Position numbers and translations under genes: made by a program. Below, in pieces: positions 1 to 8,475 of a DNA stretch of 64,000 nucleotides (within the stretch, counting starts at the first letter, position 1; the number at the start of each line of letters is the position of its first letter). Origin of the DNA: Cerina sp048266425 (GTDB lineage Bacteria; Bacteroidota; Bacteroidia; Flavobacteriales; Flavobacteriaceae); the NCBI GenBank assembly GCA_048266425.1, contig JBLWZN010000019.1, forward strand, positions 14,374 to 78,373. The letters are read 5' to 3'. The notes beneath the pieces are model-generated. The model did no database searches, was not told the DNA's origin, and saw only the letters and a list, made by a program, of their open reading frames with translations.

Positions 1-720
1 GGTATAGGGAACCTTGTTTTTGATGGCCTGCATAAACCCATCGTCCATGCGCACAGAAACATTGGCCCCGGTAACTTTTCCCTGGGTCATTTTGGCATCG
101 ATAAAATCCTCGGCATCCGGATGGTTTATAGAGACCGAAAGCATTAGGGCTCCCCTACGTCCGTCTTGTGCCACCTCCCGGGTACTATTGGAATATCGCT
201 CCATAAACGGCACCAAACCTGTTGAGGTGAGGGCCGAATTCTTTACCGGAGATCCCTTGGGCCGTATATGCGATAGGTCGTGCCCTACCCCGCCACGGCG
301 CTTCATCAATTGAACCTGCTCCTGGTCTATTTTCATAATCCCGCCGTAGGAATCGGACATGCCATCGTTACCGATGACAAAGCAATTGGAAAGTGAGGCG
401 ATCTGAAAAGGATTGCCAATGCCTGCCATTGGACTACCCTGCGGCACGATGTATTTGAAGCCTTTTATAAGGTCAAAAACCTGTTCTTCACCCATAGGAT
501 TGGGATATCTTTGCTCTATCCGGGCAATTTCTTTCGCGATCCTGCGGTGCATATCATCCGGGGTAGCCTCATAAATGTTTCCTACGGAATCCTTTAGGGC
601 ATATTTGTTCACCCAGACACGGGCAGCAAGGTCATCGCCTTTAAAATAGTTTAGGGAAGCCTCGAACGCTTCATCCTGGGAATAGGTCTTTCTTTCGGTG
701 GGAGTAGTTTTAACGGACAT
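1..720 (-). CDS. nrdJ: Adenosylcobalamin-dependent (class II) ribonucleotide reductase, N-terminal 240 residues
   Basis: The frame stays open from an ATG at 718-720 to the left window edge, so the C-terminal part lies outside. The visible translation begins MSVKTTPTERKTYSQDEAFE. It contains the first active-site cysteine region (ASLSNCFVIGNDGMSDSYGG, about residues 120-140) and RRGGVGHDLSHIRPKGSPV, followed by an STREVAQDGRRGALML stretch, which is the class II (NrdJ/TIGR02504) pattern rather than class I NrdA. The enzyme reduces ribonucleotides to deoxyribonucleotides with B12 as radical source and works without oxygen. I found no NrdR box or cobalamin riboswitch in the 395 bp upstream. Family is confident; the missing C-terminus cannot be judged. 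Confidence 0.9.
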   Translation of the reverse strand, partial: MSVKTTPTERKTYSQDEAFEASLNYFKGDDLAARVWVNKYALKDSVGNIYEATPDDMHRRIAKEIARIEQRYPNPMGEEQVFDLIKGFKYIVPQGSPMAGIGNPFQIASLSNCFVIGNDGMSDSYGGIMKIDQEQVQLMKRRGGVGHDLSHIRPKGSPVKNSALTSTGLVPFMERYSNSTREVAQDGRRGALMLSVSINHPDAEDFIDAKMTQGKVTGANVSVRMDDGFMQAIKNKVPYT

Positions 721-1115
721 AGTGAGTGTTCTGTGTTGTTTGGAAGTATATTTCTTTCAGGTAGTAAATGTATGCAAAATAGAATAACAATACTATGACT
801 GAAATCATATTGTTTGCAAGAAAACTAAGCGTATGTGCTGATAATCAGATAAATAAAAATTTATCAACAACAAATAGTTAACAAAAAATTATTTTTTTAT
901 TTAACTATTGAAATCGAAAGTATTTCCAGTTTCCGTAAATAGGAAACCTTGCATGTTCAAGTCGGTAGCGTGCAATTAGCAATAGGAACCATCCGTTCGA
1001 TTCTGGTTTTCCCCAGGGATTTTTATTGTGCGGGAAAATGCAATTGCTGGTTTCCAAACAAATTTTCCTGTTGATTTATGTTGGCATCATCCCAGTTATT
1101 ACGAATTTTGTAGCT
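721..1115. other. Divergent intergenic region between nrdJ and the metallophosphatase
   Basis: This AT-rich 395 bp spacer separates divergent genes. Around 840-905 it is almost entirely A/T. I see no hairpin with a U-tract, no B12 box (GCCACTG) and no convincing small gene. It must carry the nrdJ promoter, but the only candidate on the minus strand is a TAnTTTG with a one-base-short spacer, so I do not call it. Confidence 0.5.
1103..1110 (+). promoter_or_regulatory. Probable -7 promoter element for the metallophosphatase
   Basis: GAATTTTG matches the Bacteroidota TAnnTTTG element at seven of eight positions. A TTG at 1081-1083 lies 19 bp upstream, the expected place for the -33 element. Transcription would then start close to the ATG at 1116, which argues against the longer reading frame that opens at 1026. 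Confidence 0.45.
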
Positions 1116-1841
1116 ATGAGAACATTGGTAATTGGTGACATCCATTCGGGGTTAAAGGCTTTAAAGCAGGTATTGGCTATGGTAGATCCCCAACCGGATG
1201 ACCACCTTATTTTTTTAGGGGACTATGTGGATGGTTGGAGCGAAGCGGTTGAGACGATTAATTTTTTGATCGAATTGCGAACCGCCCACAATTGTACATT
1301 TTTAAGGGGAAACCACGATGAGCTTTGTCGGGAGTGGTTGCTAACCGGAAGGGACAATCCGTTGTGGTTGCAACATGGGGGGCAGGCGACCATGGATTCC
1401 TACAGAAAGACCGATGAGGGCATTAAGAACATCCACAAGTACTTCTATGCCCATTTGGATAATTATTATTTGGACGTCCAGAACCGATTGTTTATTCATG
1501 CCGGCTTTACAAACCTCAAAGGGGTGGACTTTGAGTATTTCAGCAAGATCTTTTATTGGGATAGAACCTTGTGGGAATTGGCGCTTGCCCTAAATCCGGC
1601 CTTGGGATCCGAAGATAGCTACTACCCCAAAAGGTTGACCAACTATAAGGAAATTTTTATAGGCCATACCCCGGTAGTGAGGATTGGGGAAACGACTCCC
1701 CAGAATGCCGCCAATGTTTGGAACATCGATACGGGGGCAGCCTTCAACGGTCCCCTTACAATTTTGGACGTGGATACCAAGGAATTTTGGCAGAGCGATC
1801 CCGTGTATATTTTTTATCCGGAGGAAACGGGGAGGAACTAG
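1116..1841 (+). CDS. Calcineurin-like metallophosphoesterase (Ser/Thr protein phosphatase family)
   Basis: The 241-residue protein starts MRTLVIGDIHSG. It shows the PPP-family metal motifs in order: GDIHSG (DxH, residues 7-12), GDYVDGW, GNHDE, and a late GHTP histidine. It is probably a cytoplasmic serine/threonine protein phosphatase or a related symmetrical Ap4A hydrolase-like enzyme; the sequence does not decide the substrate. The frame is open from GTG/ATG codons at 1026, but those 30 extra residues are hydrophobic, not family-like, and overlap the promoter element at 1103-1110, so I take the ATG at 1116. It stands alone; the next gene starts 206 bp later. Confidence 0.85.
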   Translation: MRTLVIGDIHSGLKALKQVLAMVDPQPDDHLIFLGDYVDGWSEAVETINFLIELRTAHNCTFLRGNHDELCREWLLTGRDNPLWLQHGGQATMDSYRKTDEGIKNIHKYFYAHLDNYYLDVQNRLFIHAGFTNLKGVDFEYFSKIFYWDRTLWELALALNPALGSEDSYYPKRLTNYKEIFIGHTPVVRIGETTPQNAANVWNIDTGAAFNGPLTILDVDTKEFWQSDPVYIFYPEETGRN

Positions 1842-2047
1842 GGCCAAAAGTGCATTTTCGTCAATTTTACGGAATGTATCGGTCATTTTGCGAGCAAACC
1901 TCCCTATTCATGACCTGAATCACCATGAGGTCCGAAAAACCTATCAAAAAATCCGTGATTTTCTTTCAGGGGTAGCAGGGGCCAAAAATTGGCATCATTT
2001 TGGAACAATTTTTATTAATTATTAACGATCTTTGTAAAAAAGCGAGT

Positions 2048-3043
2048 ATGTCTGCCAAAAATATAAGAATAGAAGTAATGAGATCTATTGAGGACAAGGT
2101 CCAGGGATTTATAGATTCCTACCTTATCCCGATAGAAAAGATATGGCAACCTACGGATTTTCTTCCAGATTCACAGAGCGATGATTTTTTTGAGCAAACC
2201 CGGCAAATTCGCGGCGAGGCCAAAGAATTGGGCTACGACCTTTGGGTAACCTTGGTGGCCGATACGATTACAGAAGAAGCCTTGCCAACATATGAATCCT
2301 GGCTTATGGATGTGGTAGGTATTGATCAGCACGCGGAAGGAAACAACGGTTGGTCCAAGTGGGTCCGCCATTGGACCGCCGAGGAAAATCGTCACGGCGA
2401 TGTACTGAACAAGTACCTTTATCTTTCCGGGCGGGTGAATATGAAGGAAGTGGAAATTACGACCCAATACCTGCTGGCCGATGGCTTTGATATCGGTACA
2501 GACCGCGATCCGTACAAAAACTTCGTCTATACCTCCTTTCAGGAATTGGCTACAAATATTTCCCACAAGAGGGTGGGTCAAATGTGCAAAAAGGGGGGGA
2601 ACTTAATGTTGGGTAAAATGTGCACGATCATTGCAGGTGATGAGATGCGCCACCATATGGCATATAGGGAGTTCGTAAAGACGATTTTTGATAACGACCC
2701 AAGCGAAATGATGTTGGCCTTTGCCGACATGATGAAGAAAAAAATTGTAATGCCGGCCCATTTTCTTCGCGAGTCCGGTGGAACGATCGGTGCCGCTTTC
2801 GAGAATTTTTCAAATTGCGCCCAGCGATTGGGGGTCTATACGGCCCAGGACTATATCGATATTTTGGTTAAATTGAATTCCTATTGGGAGGTTGACAAAA
2901 TAAGAGGACTTACCGACGAGGCCGAAAAAGCACGGGATTATCTGATGAAATTGCCCGATCGATTGCACCGTATATCGGAACGTATGAAGTTCCCCTATAT
3001 AGATTACCGTTTTAAATGGGTAGAGGCTAACGGGATGTTGTAA
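2048..3043 (+). CDS. Acyl-ACP desaturase (ferritin-like diiron)
   Basis: The 331-residue protein has both halves of the diiron site: EENRHGD (about residues 112-118) and DEMRHHMAY (about residue 200), the ExxRH pattern of stearoyl-ACP 9-desaturases. It introduces a double bond into acyl chains bound to acyl carrier protein in the cytoplasm, using O2 and reduced ferredoxin, and so adjusts membrane fluidity. An open frame begins at 2000, but I prefer the ATG at 2048 (MSAKNIRIEVMRSIE), because a near-consensus GATCTTTG at 2027-2034 lies between the two starts. The length matches bacterial members. It converges on the gene ending at 3083, with a shared palindrome between. Confidence 0.92.
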   Translation: MSAKNIRIEVMRSIEDKVQGFIDSYLIPIEKIWQPTDFLPDSQSDDFFEQTRQIRGEAKELGYDLWVTLVADTITEEALPTYESWLMDVVGIDQHAEGNNGWSKWVRHWTAEENRHGDVLNKYLYLSGRVNMKEVEITTQYLLADGFDIGTDRDPYKNFVYTSFQELATNISHKRVGQMCKKGGNLMLGKMCTIIAGDEMRHHMAYREFVKTIFDNDPSEMMLAFADMMKKKIVMPAHFLRESGGTIGAAFENFSNCAQRLGVYTAQDYIDILVKLNSYWEVDKIRGLTDEAEKARDYLMKLPDRLHRISERMKFPYIDYRFKWVEANGML

Positions 3044-3052
3044 AAGATTAGG

Positions 3053-3074
3053 GACCTGTCTGGCCAGACAGGTC
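3053..3074. terminator. Perfect 22-bp palindrome, likely bidirectional terminator
   Basis: GACCTGTC and GACAGGTC flank TGGCCA, giving a perfect self-complementary 22-mer in the 39-bp gap between two convergent genes. The T-tract on the plus side is weak (CTCTTGGGTTT), so efficiency is uncertain. Confidence 0.6.
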
Positions 3075-3082
3075 TCTTGGGT

Positions 3083-3604
3083 TTAGAATTTCCCGCTCTT
3101 GTGCTCTTCCTGCCATTTCCTCAAATCGGTCCATTTGTTCTCGTAGCACATCCTAGCCTGCATGGGCCAAGATGCGGGATCGTGAATTTTATAGCGTTCC
3201 CCGCCGGAATCCAAAACTTCCTGGCATTTGGCCACCGTTATTTCCGATAGGGCTTTCCACGTTTTAATGTCGAATTTATGGAATAGCTGCTCGATCTTGG
3301 GGCCTATTCCCTCAACAATCTTTAGGTCGTCTTGTTTAATAGCTTTGCCGAAGGCAGCTTTTGCGGCCGAACTGTTAAAGGAGATAAGCGGCGCTATGGG
3401 AGCTACATTTACGGATATTTTTTTGTTGCAGTCGGCCAAATCGGCTTCCAATTTTGTGTTCTTTTCCCTAAGCAGCTGTAGGTCGGCGGACTGGTCAACG
3501 ACCTCAACGCTTCCCTTACCCATTAAATAGCCCAAGATCGCACAAATAATTCCGACCAAAGCTGGTATTAACCAGCACCAGATACTCATGTTTTGAAAAT
3601 CCAT
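3083..3604 (-). CDS. Membrane-anchored helix-hairpin-helix-type protein
   Basis: The 173-residue protein has one N-terminal transmembrane helix (about residues 10-29, followed by GKGS). A short coiled-coil-like stretch follows (LREKNTKLEADLADCNKK, about residues 44-61). The C-terminal domain begins DDLKIVEGIGPKIEQLFHKF. The GIGPKIE motif is typical of the helix-hairpin-helix (H3TH) fold also found at the ends of L21-like and NuoE-like proteins in Bacteroidota. It lies 23 bp downstream of the OmpA-family gene on the same strand, so the two are probably cotranscribed. Function unknown; the HhH could bind nucleic acid or only protein. Confidence 0.75.
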   Translation of the reverse strand: MDFQNMSIWCWLIPALVGIICAILGYLMGKGSVEVVDQSADLQLLREKNTKLEADLADCNKKISVNVAPIAPLISFNSSAAKAAFGKAIKQDDLKIVEGIGPKIEQLFHKFDIKTWKALSEITVAKCQEVLDSGGERYKIHDPASWPMQARMCYENKWTDLRKWQEEHKSGKF

Positions 3605-3627
3605 ATTCTTTTTTTATAGTTGATTGT

Positions 3628-4527
3628 TTAGTTTAGTGTAACGACTGTTCTCCTGTTTTTTGCCCTACCTTCTTCGGTGGTATTGGGGGCGACAGGATTG
3701 TCCGGTCCTTTGGAGGTTGTTTTTATTCTTGTTCCCGATAGTCCGTTCTTAATCAAATACTCCTTGGCAAAGTCGGCGCGACGCTGACCCAAGGCCATAT
3801 TGGTAGCCCTGGAACTCGTATTGTCCGTATATCCCGTAATTGTACAGGAAGCATTGGCATCCTTATCCAAATACCTGGAAATATCCGCAAATTTTTGGCG
3901 CTGTTCCGGATTTAGTTCGATGCTGGATTCCGACGTTTCAAAATAAAGCACTAAGGGTTCTGCCTTTATTTGCTCATATAGCGCCTTTAATTCATCGTTA
4001 GCGGTGGGGGATTCGCCCTCGAAATTGTAGGCTACCGGCCCTTTGAACATTTTCCCGTCAGGGACCATGCTCTCCATCAATTGCCCCTTGGTGTTGATCT
4101 GGGCGGATGGAATCCCTTGGGTTACAAGATGATTCTTTACGGCATTGGCCCTGGCGAGGCCTAGGTTGGGAAACGCCGTATTATTATTTTCATCGCTTTT
4201 GTAATATCCTATGATATTGAAGGATTTGCCGGGATTTTCGGCCAAATAGGTTCCAAGGCCTTCAATTCCACGTCTTACCTTAGGTGAAAGAGGCAAAAGT
4301 ATGTCGGAGGACGACACATTAAAATTGAAATTGTCGTTTACTTTATACGCATATTTTCCGTCGCTAAATGCCAACGGATATGATGTAGGAATCGGCGCCG
4401 CGGGTATCACTGCTGTTGGGGCCTCTTCTACGGTGACCCTGCACAAGCTGCAGTAGTTCAGGTAAAAATAGGTGCCCGCCAGAATTGTGATAATTATCCC
4501 CAACAGATTTGTAAAAGATTTTGTCAT
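3628..4527 (-). CDS. OmpA-family protein with two OmpA-like peptidoglycan-binding domains
   Basis: The 299-residue protein has an N-terminal hydrophobic helix (residues 7-27) that anchors it or acts as a signal. A first, degenerate OmpA-like domain follows (about residues 75-165, with IIGYYKSDENN and LGLARANAVKNHL). A second, better preserved one (about residues 190-299) has ITGYTDNTSS, LGQRRADFAKEYL and AKNRRTVV. The NxxLxxxRAxxV and GYTDN motifs bind diaminopimelate in other family members, so it probably sits in the envelope and contacts peptidoglycan. No beta-barrel is visible. It is first in a two-gene unit with the helix-hairpin-helix protein. Confidence 0.85.
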   Translation of the reverse strand: MTKSFTNLLGIIITILAGTYFYLNYCSLCRVTVEEAPTAVIPAAPIPTSYPLAFSDGKYAYKVNDNFNFNVSSSDILLPLSPKVRRGIEGLGTYLAENPGKSFNIIGYYKSDENNNTAFPNLGLARANAVKNHLVTQGIPSAQINTKGQLMESMVPDGKMFKGPVAYNFEGESPTANDELKALYEQIKAEPLVLYFETSESSIELNPEQRQKFADISRYLDKDANASCTITGYTDNTSSRATNMALGQRRADFAKEYLIKNGLSGTRIKTTSKGPDNPVAPNTTEEGRAKNRRTVVTLN

Positions 4528-5169
4528 GGATAAATTGATTAGTGTTTAGTATATCTAATGTATTAAAAAAATCTTAAATTATCGAATTGTTTTGAAGTTA
4601 AATGTTAAGAATCAGGAAGTTGACCCCTAGGGTAGAAACTTTGTCGACTTTGAAAATATTATGCCGGTATGTGGATCAAGCAGGTTGATGACCACTTGCC
4701 CGTGGAAGGGATGGTTGGGAATAATCCTTGAATTGGGACCGTTTTTTTTTTAGCGTATCTACGCAAAGGAGGCCATCTATACAGTATTTGCTGCCATTTG
4801 TACTTTTTAAGATGGATTTTTGGTAAAGAATGTGGTTATTAGCCTCCATATTAAATGGATACCCTATTTCTCCCGACAAAGTTCCGGTACTGAAATAGGG
4901 TTTTTTGTCATCGTTTTGATCCAAAAGGACCGCAGAACCCACGAGGCTTTTTACAGTTTATACAGCAATGGATTACATCTGTACATTTTTTTGGACAGAT
5001 GACACATAAGGGGTAGGAAATAAATTATATATGGACTAAATTTAAAGAAGCTATTGTCTGCGAAGTAAGTAGATCAAGTTTTGATGTAAATACTATTTTG
5101 AGTTAGTTAGTTTGGTTTGAAAAAGACCCGCTTCCCGATAAGGTCAGCGGGTCTTTTGTTGGTTTTTGC
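4528..5169. other. Long spacer with a possible decayed coding fragment
   Basis: This 642-bp stretch has no convincing gene. On the minus strand 4676-4942 is open for 88 codons (MGSAVLLDQNDDKKPYFSTG at its start); I recognise no family and the C-terminal third looks random, so it may be a gene remnant or chance. A hairpin with arms CATCTGT (4976-4982) and ACAGATG (4995-5001) is present. The right end holds the terminator at 5121-5157. Confidence 0.4.
5121..5157. terminator. Intrinsic terminator of the aldehyde dehydrogenase gene
   Basis: The arms AAAAGACCCGCT (5121-5132) and AGCGGGTCTTTT (5146-5157) form a 12-bp stem. On the minus strand it follows the stop codon at 5170 by 12 bp and ends in TTTTT. 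It is nearly as good on the plus strand. Confidence 0.85.
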
Positions 5170-6723
5170 CTACAAATCGAACTTTATGCCTTGCGCCAGC
5201 GGAAGTTCTGTTGTATAGTTGATGGTGTTGGTTTGCCGTCTCATATAGGCCTTCCAAGCGTCGGAACCGCTTTCGCGACCCCCGCCCGTTTCTTTTTCCC
5301 CACCAAATGCTCCGCCAATCTCGGCCCCAGAGGTCCCGATGTTTACGTTGGCAATTCCGCAATCACTTCCTTGAACGGATAGGAAGTATTCAGCTTCCCT
5401 AAGATTATTGGTCATGATGGCAGAGGACAGTCCTTGAACGACATTGTTTTGTATCTCTATGGCATTATCAACCTCCCCGGAATATTTTAGAAGATAGAGG
5501 ATCGGGGCAAAGGTCTCCTGCTGTACTATTTCAAAATGGGGTTTGGCTTCGGCTATGGCCGGTTTTACATAGCAGCCACTTTCATAGCCCGTTCCCTCCA
5601 AAACTCCGCCTTCCACTATAATCTTTCCGCCTTCCGCAACCACCCGTTCAAGGGCTTTTTGATAGGGCTTTATCGCATCTTGATCTATCAGTGGGCCTAC
5701 ATGGTTGTTCTCGTCCAAAGGATTGCCTATGCGAAGCTGTTTATATGCCTCCACCACGGCGTTTTTAACATTATCGTAGATAGATTCGTGTATTATCAAT
5801 CTTCGGGTAGACGTACAGCGTTGGCCACAGGTGCCTACGGCCCCGAAAACCGCCCCGATTACGGTCATTTTGATGTCGGCATCCGGAGTAACGATAATGG
5901 CGTTGTTGCCTCCCAGTTCCAGCAGGGATTTTCCCAATCGGGCTGCGACAGCTTGTGCCACAATTTTCCCCATCCTTATGGATCCGGTAGCGGAAATAAG
6001 CGGAATTCGAGGGTCATGGGACATATATTCGCCAACTTTGTAATCTCCGGTAACCAAACATGAAATCCCTTCCGGTAGATCGTTGTCCCTAAAGACCCCT
6101 GCTGCAATGGTTTGACAGGCAACACCACAAAGTGGGGTTTTTTCGCTGGGTTTCCAGATACAGACATCTCCGCAGACCCATGCAAGTGCCGTATTCCAAG
6201 CCCATACGGCGACGGGAAAGTTAAATGCGGAGATAATGCCTACCACTCCCAAGGGATGGTACTGTTCGTACATGCGGTGTCCCGGTCTTTCGGAATGCAT
6301 CGTCAATCCGTGCAATTGACGGGAAAGACCAACGGCAAAATCACAGATGTCTATCATTTCCTGGACTTCGCCCAGCCCTTCCTGATAAGATTTTCCCATT
6401 TCGTAAGATACCAGTCTGCCCAAGGGTTCTTTTAATTCACGAAGCTTTTCCCCAAATTGGCGTACAATCTCCCCACGCTGTGGGGCGGGAACCGACCGCC
6501 ATTTTTTAAAGGCCAATGTTGCGGTTGTAATTACTTTTTCATAATCTTCCTTGGAGGTTGTATTTATTTTGGCAATCAAGGCTCCGTCCACCGGGGAAAA
6601 AGAGGTAATCGGTTCTCCGGACCCAAAATTGTCGGAACCTGTAGCGGTACCATTGTTCGTTTTTTTTATTCCCAATGCTTGTAAAGCATCGCTAATTCCA
6701 AATTCAACTGCAATATTTGACAT
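5170..6723 (-). CDS. amaB: ALDH7-family aldehyde dehydrogenase (aminoadipate-semialdehyde/piperideine-6-carboxylate dehydrogenase)
   Basis: The 517-residue protein has the ALDH landmarks in order: AFNFPVAVWAWNTALA (about 165-180), the catalytic glutamate in LELGGNNAI (about 270) and the catalytic cysteine in GTCGQRCTSTRR (about 305). The C-terminal GGEKETGGGRESGSDAWKAY is characteristic of ALDH7/antiquitin. These enzymes oxidise alpha-aminoadipate semialdehyde to aminoadipate in lysine catabolism, with NAD+, in the cytoplasm. The 3-hydroxyanthranilate dioxygenase gene lies upstream on the same strand, but the ALDH has its own promoter at 6760-6767. The ALDH8 (aminomuconate semialdehyde) alternative fits the neighbour but not the signature residues. 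Confidence 0.88.
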   Translation of the reverse strand: MSNIAVEFGISDALQALGIKKTNNGTATGSDNFGSGEPITSFSPVDGALIAKINTTSKEDYEKVITTATLAFKKWRSVPAPQRGEIVRQFGEKLRELKEPLGRLVSYEMGKSYQEGLGEVQEMIDICDFAVGLSRQLHGLTMHSERPGHRMYEQYHPLGVVGIISAFNFPVAVWAWNTALAWVCGDVCIWKPSEKTPLCGVACQTIAAGVFRDNDLPEGISCLVTGDYKVGEYMSHDPRIPLISATGSIRMGKIVAQAVAARLGKSLLELGGNNAIIVTPDADIKMTVIGAVFGAVGTCGQRCTSTRRLIIHESIYDNVKNAVVEAYKQLRIGNPLDENNHVGPLIDQDAIKPYQKALERVVAEGGKIIVEGGVLEGTGYESGCYVKPAIAEAKPHFEIVQQETFAPILYLLKYSGEVDNAIEIQNNVVQGLSSAIMTNNLREAEYFLSVQGSDCGIANVNIGTSGAEIGGAFGGEKETGGGRESGSDAWKAYMRRQTNTINYTTELPLAQGIKFDL

Positions 6724-6759
6724 ATTATAACTTTTTAGGCGTGAATTGTTGTGTTTTTA

Positions 6760-6767
6760 CAAAGTTA
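6760..6767 (-). promoter_or_regulatory. -7 element (TAACTTTG) for the aldehyde dehydrogenase
   Basis: Read on the minus strand this is TAACTTTG, a full match to TAnnTTTG, 37 bp before the start codon. No clear TTG lies at the -33 position. Confidence 0.5.
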
Positions 6768-6934
6768 CGAATTATTGTACTGTGAAGTCAGGACGAGTCT
6801 TGTTTCCGGGATTAAAAGAAATACAAATCGGGTTTAAAGGGCGTTTCTATTCCAATAGCAGGAATGTAACAAAAGTAAGGAGGGCGATAATTACAGGGAT
6901 GATGGATTTGATGGTCAACCTATTTTATTTATGG

Positions 6935-7471
6935 TTATTCCCCAATAAATCGTGGGTCAACCTCCATCACGGAACCACATTTGGAACAGGTCCGCAATGC
7001 TTCGGAGTTATAAAAATCCTTAAAATGGCCCAAGAAATCCTTTTCTATATCGTTTAGGGGAAAATAGACTTCATGCAGCTTGTGGTTGCAATGGTCACAA
7101 AACCAAAGCAGTCCGTCTTTCCCGCTCAGGCCCACCCGCTTGCGTTCTATGACCAAACCAATGGAACCTTCTTGGCGGATAGGGCAGTGGGGTATTTTGG
7201 CGGGATGAAGGTACATATCGCCAGGGCCTAGTCCGAAGGTCTTTCTTTGTCCGTCTTCCTGCACGGAGATTTCGATATCTCCTTCCAATTGATAAAATAG
7301 TTCTTCGGTCTCATTGTAATGATAGTCCTTCCTGGCGTTGGGGCCGGCAACCACCATCACTATATAGTCGCCCGCATCCCTATAAAGGTTCTTGTTGCCG
7401 ACGGGAGGTTTTAGGGAATCCCTGTTTTCCTCTATCCATTTAGGTAGGTTGAAAGGGGGTTTTATGCTCAT
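6935..7471 (-). CDS. nbaC: 3-hydroxyanthranilate 3,4-dioxygenase
   Basis: The 178-residue cupin matches bacterial HAAO in length and motifs. The iron ligands fit H51, E57 (YHYNETEELFYQLEGD) and H95 (LHPAKIPHCP). The C-terminal extension carries two CxxC pairs (CDHC about 125, CSKC about 162) that bind a structural rubredoxin-like iron in bacterial enzymes. It opens the ring of 3-hydroxyanthranilate to 2-amino-3-carboxymuconate semialdehyde in the kynurenine route of tryptophan breakdown or quinolinate/NAD synthesis. No other kynurenine gene is in the window. Confidence 0.95.
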   Translation of the reverse strand: MSIKPPFNLPKWIEENRDSLKPPVGNKNLYRDAGDYIVMVVAGPNARKDYHYNETEELFYQLEGDIEISVQEDGQRKTFGLGPGDMYLHPAKIPHCPIRQEGSIGLVIERKRVGLSGKDGLLWFCDHCNHKLHEVYFPLNDIEKDFLGHFKDFYNSEALRTCSKCGSVMEVDPRFIGE

Positions 7472-7556
7472 GAAGTTGGGTTTAAGGTTTCTATTGTTTC
7501 CGGATTCAGGTTGGATTAATCGTTAAAAGTTAATAGTGTTTGAAGTTGGTGAAACT

Positions 7557-7613
7557 CTGCCGACTGCTGCTGCCAACTGCTTGCTTATTGTTAAGGGTTC
7601 GGTTTTCAGTGTT
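7557..7613 (-). repeat. Degenerate short-word tract (CTGCCNACTG family)
   Basis: The plus strand reads CTGCCGACTGCTGCTGCCAA then CTGC, and ends GGTTTTCAGTG. The reverse of the latter (CACTGAAAACC) recurs at 45564-45600 and 50065-50095. It lies in a spacer and is not coding. Confidence 0.5.
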
Positions 7614-7697
7614 TGGTGTTCGTGGCTTTTTAACCCCAAACTACAAATGCCAGACCGATTGGCATCCAACCCAAAATTAAGAAAAGAAATCGGAAGA

Positions 7698-8174
7698 TTA
7701 GCGGTAGAACAGCTGGGTGAAATAGTAATGTCCCGAAGCGTCTTTTTTAACACTTACTGCGGTATGTGTAAAATTGCCTTCAATATTTTTTCGGTGTCCG
7801 GAACTGGCGACCCATTTTTCAAAGGTAACCTTGGCGGTGGGATAATCTTTTGCAACGTTCTCCGCAACGGCAGACGCGTCTACTTTGGTGGAAATATCGG
7901 AAGCACGGGAAGTAAAACCGTCATGGTTTATGTTCCCCTTGGCAATCATGTAATCGGTGTGCTGATTGGCATAGACATAAGCAACCGAACTAAACTCCAA
8001 GGTACTGTAGCCTAGAGTGGTCCGGTAATTATTTACCAATCCTAGAAGTTCCTGTTCTAAAGGAACTGCGTTCTCGGTTTCTAATACAGCAGGTGATTCC
8101 AATGGCTCTTTGCCACAGGAAGTTGCCAATAATACAAACAAAACCAAGATCGCATAATGCAATCCCATTTTCAT
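7698..8174 (-). CDS. CAP/SCP-domain lipoprotein
   Basis: From the ATG at 8172-8174 the product is 158 residues. It has a lipoprotein signal (MKMGLHYAILVLFVLLATSC, lipobox Cys at about 20) and then a compact CAP/SCP domain (ELLGLVNNYRTTLGYSTLEF, HTDYMIAKGNINHDGF, AENVAKDYPTAK, WVASSGHRKNIEGN, YYFTQLFYR). The motifs NxxR, HxxxM, a histidine after NINHDGF, AENV and W..S.GHR.NI are those of bacterial SCP domains, whose role in the envelope is mostly unknown. The frame is open up to 8258, but the added 28 residues lack a signal character. Confidence 0.87.
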   Translation of the reverse strand: MKMGLHYAILVLFVLLATSCGKEPLESPAVLETENAVPLEQELLGLVNNYRTTLGYSTLEFSSVAYVYANQHTDYMIAKGNINHDGFTSRASDISTKVDASAVAENVAKDYPTAKVTFEKWVASSGHRKNIEGNFTHTAVSVKKDASGHYYFTQLFYR

Positions 8175-8475
8175 ATAGTGTTCTATTTGTAAGTAGGAAA
8201 GTCGAAGAATGGGTGTTTTTGTGTTCTCGACGCGTTCTTGGGGAAGAAACAGACTCAATATTACAAAAAAAAATGTTTAGTGATCCTATAAAAATCAAAT
8301 TTATTCGACAAAAGGTCAAATTTTGAACAACTCATGGTTTAAGCGTTGAGACCCCGAGAGCCATGGGCAGGTTTGAAAAATGTAGGTTTCCCAATCGCCG
8401 AAAAGTAAAAATTCCTTGCCTAATGACGCAACCATTTGCTTAATTTTACATTTATAAGGAAACAATAAATCTAAA
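8175..8475. other. Divergent spacer between two lipoprotein genes
   Basis: About 300 bp between divergent lipoprotein genes. Near 8416-8448 there is a TTG followed 22 bp later by TAATTTTA, a weak candidate promoter for the rightward gene. I see nothing else. Confidence 0.4.

Noticed and set aside
721..1115. Cobalamin riboswitch before nrdJ
   Set aside because: No B12 box (GCCACTG on the relevant strand) and no multi-stem GC-rich aptamer are visible in this AT-rich spacer.
4676..4942. An 88-codon gene on the minus strand
   Set aside because: No recognisable family, random-looking C-terminus and no promoter element; kept only as a possible remnant in the spacer entry.
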